Source of the DNA: XYA12-FULL-58-9 sp001798605
GTDB lineage: Bacteria > Myxococcota > XYA12-FULL-58-9
Direction: 5' to 3'
NCBI GenBank assembly: GCA_036736205.1
Contig: DAINMX010000101.1
Span: 1 to 20,161, forward strand
DNA: 20,161 nt
Below, one piece after another: positions 16,008 through 20,161 of the stretch. Below the pieces are notes generated by a model. The model saw only the letters and a program-made list of their open reading frames with translations. It ran no database searches and was not told the DNA's origin. The position numbers and the translations under genes are program-made. Position 1 is the first letter of the stretch. Every line of letters begins with the position of its first letter.

Positions 16008-16642
16008 TTCGCGTATTGGTTGTCGATGATCACACTCTCGTCCGGGCAGGCCTTTGTCGGCTTCTGGAGTCAGAGGATGATATCAAAGTAGTGGGCGAAA
16101 CCGGCTCGGGTCGTGAAGGCATTCAGATGTGCCAGAAACTCAAGCCTGATGTTCTTCTCCTCGATTACAATCTTCCCGATGCGGACGGCCTTGCGGTCAC
16201 CGAACAATTGACTCCTCTAAACCTCAAGACGAGGATCTTGATCCTCACGATGTACAGCAATGAAGAATACGCCATCCGTTTGCTGCGAGCTGGCGCTTCG
16301 GGTTTTGTCGTCAAAGGTGCCTCCACCGACGAGCTGGTGGAAGCCGTGCGGGTTGTTGCAAACAAGGGGACCTATGTAGGCAAGGCAATTCAAGAAAAGA
16401 TGGTTCAGCGTTTGGGCCAACCGCAGGGGGAGGCACCGGAAGCCGTGTTGTCCAATCGCGAGATGCAAGTTCTAACGCGCATTGGCGCAGGCACTCCGAC
16501 TCGTCAACTGGCAGAAGAGCTGTGTCTTAGCTTGAGCACCGTGGAAACCTACCGCAGCCGCATACTGGAGAAGCTCAACCTTCGCAACAACTCAGACATC
16601 ACCAGGTTCGCGATCCGAAGAGGACTGATCGACTTGGAATAG
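16004..16642 (+). CDS. NarL/FixJ-family response regulator
   Basis: 212 residues starting with ATG overlapping the kinase stop (ATGA), so translation is coupled. The receiver (1-120) has the full active site: D8-D9, phosphoacceptor D54 in LLLDYNLP, T82 in LILTMY and K104 in FVVKG. The C-terminal LuxR-type helix-turn-helix (about 148-205) shows LSNREMQVLTRIGAGTPTRQ then LSLSTVETYRSRILEKL, with a probable DNA-contact helix STVETYRSRI. It is therefore a DNA-binding transcription factor driven by the neighbouring CHASE-like kinase. Targets are unknown; the convergent receiver/permease operon 45 bp away and its own operon are candidates. It is of normal length, with no odd residues. Confidence 0.95.
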   Translation: MIRVLVVDDHTLVRAGLCRLLESEDDIKVVGETGSGREGIQMCQKLKPDVLLLDYNLPDADGLAVTEQLTPLNLKTRILILTMYSNEEYAIRLLRAGASGFVVKGASTDELVEAVRVVANKGTYVGKAIQEKMVQRLGQPQGEAPEAVLSNREMQVLTRIGAGTPTRQLAEELCLSLSTVETYRSRILEKLNLRNNSDITRFAIRRGLIDLE

Positions 16643-16651
16643 AGCTACAGC

Positions 16652-16682
16652 CAGTCCATAGCAGTCCATAGCAAGTACTTGC
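16652..16682. repeat. Tandem CAGTCCATAG repeat and 12-bp palindrome between convergent genes
   Basis: CAGTCCATAG occurs twice back-to-back (16652-16661 and 16662-16671). It overlaps the perfect 12-bp palindrome GCAAGTACTTGC (16671-16682). Both lie in the 45-bp gap between the converging response-regulator genes. The GTCC core is shared with the tandem array at 4764-4795. The palindrome has no loop, so it is not a classical terminator. Confidence 0.75.
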
Positions 16683-16687
16683 GTTCT

Positions 16688-17176
16688 CTACCGCTCGTCG
16701 TCATCGAGGCTCTTGAGCTTTCGCAGGATGCCGAGCGGGCTGTCACCCATGGCAAGTTTCATGATGCTGTCGAGCTTCTCTTGGTCGGCGGAAAACTTCT
16801 TCATCAACCGCGCCTCATAGGCGTCCTTGAGATTTTCCACCAGCTTCTCGAATTCATAGGGTTTGGGTAAATATCCAAATGCCCCCAGCTTGGTTAGCTC
16901 CACCGCGCTGTCCAAGGAGCCATGGCCCGTAAGAATGATGGCCTCGAGAAATCGGTGCTCTTTCTTGAGGACCTTGAGAACTTCACCACCGTCCATCTCC
17001 GGCATCTTCAAATCCAACAAAGCGATGTCGAATTTCTCTTTGCGGGCGACCGCAATGGCCTCCGGCCCATTGGATATTGCCCGGACGTCAAAACCACGTT
17101 TTCGGAGACGTGTGGTGATGGCTTCCAAAAATCGCGTCTCGTCATCCACAATCAAGAGCTTGATCACATGTTCCAT
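16688..17176 (-). CDS. Single-domain response regulator with charged helical tail
   Basis: 162 residues from the ATG at 17176, with GGAG six nt upstream; the TTG at 17188 is rejected because the ribosome binding site lies inside that extension. The receiver (about 4-122) is complete: D11-D12, phosphoacceptor D55 in ALLDLKMPEMDG, T83 in IILTGHG and K105 in YLPKPYE. Residues 123-162 are a Lys/Asp/Glu-rich helical tail with no recognisable DNA-binding, enzymatic or AAA+ output. It is closely related to the receiver of the upstream fusion protein, sharing VDDE, RLRKRG/RLQKRG, DLKMP/DLRMP, MDG, LTGHG, DSA and KP segments, which suggests local duplication. It starts 19 nt after the fusion gene stop, probably in one operon. 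A phosphate sink, shuttle or protein-binding regulator is inferred. Confidence 0.93.
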   Translation of the reverse strand: MEHVIKLLIVDDETRFLEAITTRLRKRGFDVRAISNGPEAIAVARKEKFDIALLDLKMPEMDGGEVLKVLKKEHRFLEAIILTGHGSLDSAVELTKLGAFGYLPKPYEFEKLVENLKDAYEARLMKKFSADQEKLDSIMKLAMGDSPLGILRKLKSLDDDER

Positions 17177-17195
17177 GGTGTTCTCCAATCACTCA

Positions 17196-19256
17196 TTACG
17201 ATCCGGGAAACCCAAGCCAAGTCCAATATCCAAGAATTGCCCAAAACCACAACACCACAAAGCTAATCACGAGCACAACAGCCCCGTGACGTAAGAAATC
17301 GCCAAGGTTCACCAGTTGCTCACCTGTTTCGGGATCTTTGGCCATGGCATAGGCGAGGGCATTCGAGGGGGTACCAATAATCAACATGTGTGCGAACGAC
17401 GATGCATATGCCGTGGCAAAACCAACCATCCACGGGTGCACGCCGGCAATCGTCGCCATGGGCACCGTAATCGGTCCAACAGCAGCTACCGTGGCACCAT
17501 CGCTCATGAAGTTGGTCGCCAATCCCGTGAAGATACTCGACGCAATAGCGAGACCTGAGCCCTGCGACAGAAAATCGGGAAGAATACTCACAAAGGTATC
17601 CGCAAGATACAGGGCACCTCCGGTAACGGAAAGGCCCTTGCCGATGGCACTGGCGCCAGCGTAGAGCAAGACCACCTCCCAATGAACGGTGGCCATATCT
17701 TTCCAAGCGAGAACCCGAAAAACATTTAGCAACACCAGACCCAGAATAACAGGTCCCCCCATCCCGAGCGAATCACTGCAGGTGATCCACAACACGATCA
17801 CCAACAGCAGAACTGCTGCCGTGACGATCTCGTTGCGTGTCATGGGTCCGATGCGCTTCGATGCGCGTGCTACAACGGAGGCCACGTCGAGCTTGCCTAT
17901 TTTGACACGAGGACGGACCGCCAACCAGAAGTACAGGCCCACCGCAAACGACATCACCGGAACCAAGGGCATACCGTACTTGACCCATTGACCGAACGAC
18001 GGGGCAACTCCATAGTCGGCAAGAATACCAACCATGATCGCGTTGCGCCCCCCGGCCGCCGGAGACCCTGGCCCACCAGAGTTTGCCGCGAAACACAAAG
18101 AAAGAGTGAACAGAACCATGAGGGCGCGGTCCCTCTTGATCCCAGCCGCTTTCGTGGCTGTGGAATACACCATGACAAACAGGGGCATGGTGAAGGCGAC
18201 CAGAGCGTGCTCTGAGATGAAGGAACACGCGAGGGACAGCATTGGCAAAAAGACGAGAAGCAGGAGAGTGAGATTCTTGGCGGGTGCCAACAGAAGCAGA
18301 CCAATTCGACGGTCCAATCCGGTTTTTGAAATGGCTTTGGACAATGCCAGCACACCGAAAATGAAGATGACCGCATCCTTGGCAAAGGCTTGGGCGACGT
18401 CGTCCGGCTTTAAGATGTCGAAAAAGTACATTACCACTCCCACGAGTAGTGCGGTAACGGCTACGGGTGTCGCTCCAGTGGCCCAGAAAAGAGACGACAT
18501 CAGAATGAGCGCCAACATGACCTTGGCGCGAAACGCTACGTCTTCGGGAGAAAGCGGCTGTTTCGCGATGGTTCCGTCTGGGAGCTGCACTTTCTTTTCG
18601 AATCCGTATTTCTTGCTGTAGTAGCTTGCAACCGAATCACCCTCGGCCATCTTCCTGTAGGAGGCGTATCCAAAAATGATGTCTGGGTGTTCTGCGATCG
18701 CAGCGGGTCCGGACTTTTTGGAACCGAGCAGCTCGAGAAGCCTGTCGGAAGCTGGCGTGTAGACAAATGTCGCAAAGATGGCCAAACCCAACAGGATGAA
18801 CAACGGCCGCGAATTGTGGCTTCCCATGAGCCACTTGCGCCAGGCACCACCTTCGACCCGATCGGGGATTTCGTGCCGTGCGCGCGCATACCGAGCTTCG
18901 GTTTTGGCCTCCTCAATGGCCGTCGAGAGCTCTTCGATCTCGCAGGGTTTTTGCAGGAACTTGAAGGCATCCAGACGTCCTGCTTCCTTTGCCGAATCGA
19001 TGGTACCATGCCCGGTAAGCATGATGGCCTGTAGGGCCGGTCGAAAACCCTTGATCTCTTTGAGCGTCTGCATGCCATCCATATTCGGCATTCGGAGATC
19101 GACAATCGCAACCTCGATTGAAGGGTCCGCTCTAACTTTCTTGACGGCATCAATGCCGTTGTCCACTTCAATGACGTCGTGCCCGCGTTTTTGCAACCGC
19201 TTGGCCAAGTTGGAGCGAAAAAGCTCCTCATCATCAACCAAAAGAATTTTCGTCAT
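17196..19256 (-). CDS. Receiver domain fused to DASS/SLC13-type anion permease
   Basis: 686 residues from the ATG at 19256, giving the canonical receiver start MTKILLVDDE; the frame is open to TTG 19340 but the extra 28 residues look non-coding. Residues 1-122 are an intact receiver: D8-D9, phosphoacceptor D53 in AIVDLRMP, T81 in IMLTGHG and K103 in FLQKP. A charged linker (about 123-149) leads to a transmembrane helix (150-167), a loop of about 75 residues (168-243), and a polytopic region with about 10-11 helices. This has DASS/ion-transporter features: hairpin-like CFAANSGGPGSPAAGGRNAI (388-407), FTGLATNFMSDGATVAAVGP (576-595) and IIGTPSNALAYAM (626-638). Members import sulfate, dicarboxylates or citrate, usually with Na+. 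The second SNT-type motif reads S585-D586-G587. Phosphorylation-controlled transport is inferred. Confidence 0.93.
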   Translation of the reverse strand: MTKILLVDDEELFRSNLAKRLQKRGHDVIEVDNGIDAVKKVRADPSIEVAIVDLRMPNMDGMQTLKEIKGFRPALQAIMLTGHGTIDSAKEAGRLDAFKFLQKPCEIEELSTAIEEAKTEARYARARHEIPDRVEGGAWRKWLMGSHNSRPLFILLGLAIFATFVYTPASDRLLELLGSKKSGPAAIAEHPDIIFGYASYRKMAEGDSVASYYSKKYGFEKKVQLPDGTIAKQPLSPEDVAFRAKVMLALILMSSLFWATGATPVAVTALLVGVVMYFFDILKPDDVAQAFAKDAVIFIFGVLALSKAISKTGLDRRIGLLLLAPAKNLTLLLLVFLPMLSLACSFISEHALVAFTMPLFVMVYSTATKAAGIKRDRALMVLFTLSLCFAANSGGPGSPAAGGRNAIMVGILADYGVAPSFGQWVKYGMPLVPVMSFAVGLYFWLAVRPRVKIGKLDVASVVARASKRIGPMTRNEIVTAAVLLLVIVLWITCSDSLGMGGPVILGLVLLNVFRVLAWKDMATVHWEVVLLYAGASAIGKGLSVTGGALYLADTFVSILPDFLSQGSGLAIASSIFTGLATNFMSDGATVAAVGPITVPMATIAGVHPWMVGFATAYASSFAHMLIIGTPSNALAYAMAKDPETGEQLVNLGDFLRHGAVVLVISFVVLWFWAILGYWTWLGFPGS

Positions 19257-19336
19257 GGTAGGCAAACCCCATTTCCGTCCGCAGTCATCTTGTTTCAATT
19301 GACGGGCAAATTCATCAAATAGGCCGACTCCCTCAC

Positions 19337-20161
19337 TCAAGAAAGATATGTGTACGGCAACTCGACCGTGAAGATACTTCCTCTCCCGGGGACGGAATTC
19401 ACGTAGATGTTGCCGCCAAAGCTCTTGATGATACTAAAGCTAACACTCAGGCCGAGTCCCGTTCCTTTGCCCGGCTCTTTGGTGGTGAAAAAGGGAGTAG
19501 ACACCCTCTCGAGTTGCTCGGCCGTCATGCCGCAGCCGGTGTCTTTGACGGTAAACATGACTCTGTCGTCCTTGTGTGCCGTCTGCACAGTCAGGACTCC
19601 CCCTTCGGCCATCGCATCAATGGCGTTCTTGACGAGGTTCAAGATCACCTGAATCAGTTGGTTGCGGTCCGTTACAATCGGTTGAACTGCGGAGTCGTAA
19701 TCGCGTACAACCTGGACATTGGAGATGGCCAGCTCGTTATTGAGCATGCCGTCAAGGATTTCGTCCAACACTTCGTGCAGGTCGTAGATTGCGACTTTGA
19801 CTTCTGCTTTCCTCACAAAGGAGAGGAGCTTTCGCGTGATATCCCGACAACGGAATACGGCCTCGTACATGATGCCGAGGTGCTCCTCCAGATTAATCTC
19901 CTCACCTTCCTCGGCGAGCTCGGGGTCCAACATATCCTTCAGAACACCGATCTCTTCGGCGATGATCGCCAAAGGATTGTTGATCTCGTGAGCGATTCCA
20001 GCCGCGAGCTCTCCCACAGAAGCCAGCTTTGCCGCCTGCACCAGTTGACCCGACAATTCGGCCTCGTGTTTCTCGTTGGCCAACTGTCGTTTCACCAGTT
20101 GTCGAGCCCGAAGAAACATGACAACACCCATGAAGACAAAGATGACGACCGTGACAGGAAG
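19337..20161 (-). CDS. Membrane sensor histidine kinase, N-terminus outside window
   Basis: Only the C-terminal part is visible; the frame stays open to the right edge, so the gene starts beyond 20161. The first visible codons encode a transmembrane helix (LPVTVVIFVFMGVVMFL), followed by a charged linker. The HisKA domain carries the phosphoacceptor His encoded at 19988-19990 in GIAHEINNPLAII. The HATPase_c domain shows the N box NLVKNAIDAM, the G1 box DTGCGM, the F box TPFFTTKE and the G2 box GKGTGLGLS, all intact. The HEINNP form is typical of NtrB/DctB-like kinases. It ends 80 bp before the ATG of the receiver/permease gene on the same strand, so it is the likely phosphate donor for that receiver and for the single-domain regulator. 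Its sensor domain and ligand are not visible. Confidence 0.93.
   Translation of the reverse strand, partial: LPVTVVIFVFMGVVMFLRARQLVKRQLANEKHEAELSGQLVQAAKLASVGELAAGIAHEINNPLAIIAEEIGVLKDMLDPELAEEGEEINLEEHLGIMYEAVFRCRDITRKLLSFVRKAEVKVAIYDLHEVLDEILDGMLNNELAISNVQVVRDYDSAVQPIVTDRNQLIQVILNLVKNAIDAMAEGGVLTVQTAHKDDRVMFTVKDTGCGMTAEQLERVSTPFFTTKEPGKGTGLGLSVSFSIIKSFGGNIYVNSVPGRGSIFTVELPYTYLS

Noticed and set aside
19257..19340. 28-residue N-terminal extension of the receiver/permease starting at TTG and overlapping the kinase stop
   Set aside because: The TTGA overlap is tempting as translational coupling, but receivers start immediately before the first beta strand and the extra residues are not conserved-looking.

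Overview
The window reads as a chromosomal segment of a Gram-negative bacterium of the Myxococcota or a related former deltaproteobacterial lineage. This assignment is an inference. It rests on large cysteine-rich secreted lipoproteins, a zinc-ribbon/GYF-like/TPR membrane protein, a GufA-type ZIP transporter and abundant two-component genes. No rRNA, tRNA, CRISPR array, insertion sequence or phage gene was seen. All large genes are intact except the histidine kinase cut by the right edge.

Layout, left to right. (1) 64-1784, plus strand: a secreted beta-rich (DUF3078-like) protein, a 308-bp gap, and a small cysteine-rich lipoprotein. (2) 1792-4707, minus strand: a TFIIB-type zinc-finger protein, a zinc-ribbon/GYF-like/transmembrane/TPR protein, and a 4HBT-type thioesterase-like protein. 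(3) 4872-8472, plus strand: a 989-residue cysteine-rich lipoprotein with an internal duplication, then a MobA-like nucleotidyltransferase. (4) 8501-9937, minus strand: an NhaC-type antiporter, convergent with mobA across a small hairpin. (5) 10026-14198, plus strand: a Maf/YceF-type pyrophosphatase, a POT-family transporter translationally coupled to a GufA/ZIP metal transporter, and FabH. (6) 14388-16642, plus strand: a CHASE-like sensor kinase and its NarL-type regulator, overlapping by 4 bp. (7) 20161-16688, minus strand: a second histidine kinase (N-terminus outside the window), a receiver-domain/anion-permease fusion protein, and a stand-alone receiver protein.

The most unusual item is region 7. 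A phosphorylatable receiver domain is fused to the N-terminus of a DASS/SLC13-type permease. It lies between a membrane-anchored HisKA kinase and a single-domain response regulator, and none of the three products visible here carries a DNA-binding domain. The simplest reading is a phosphorelay that controls anion transport directly at the protein level. The convergent kinase/NarL pair of region 6 ends 45 bp away and could supply a transcriptional arm, but the sequence does not prove any link.
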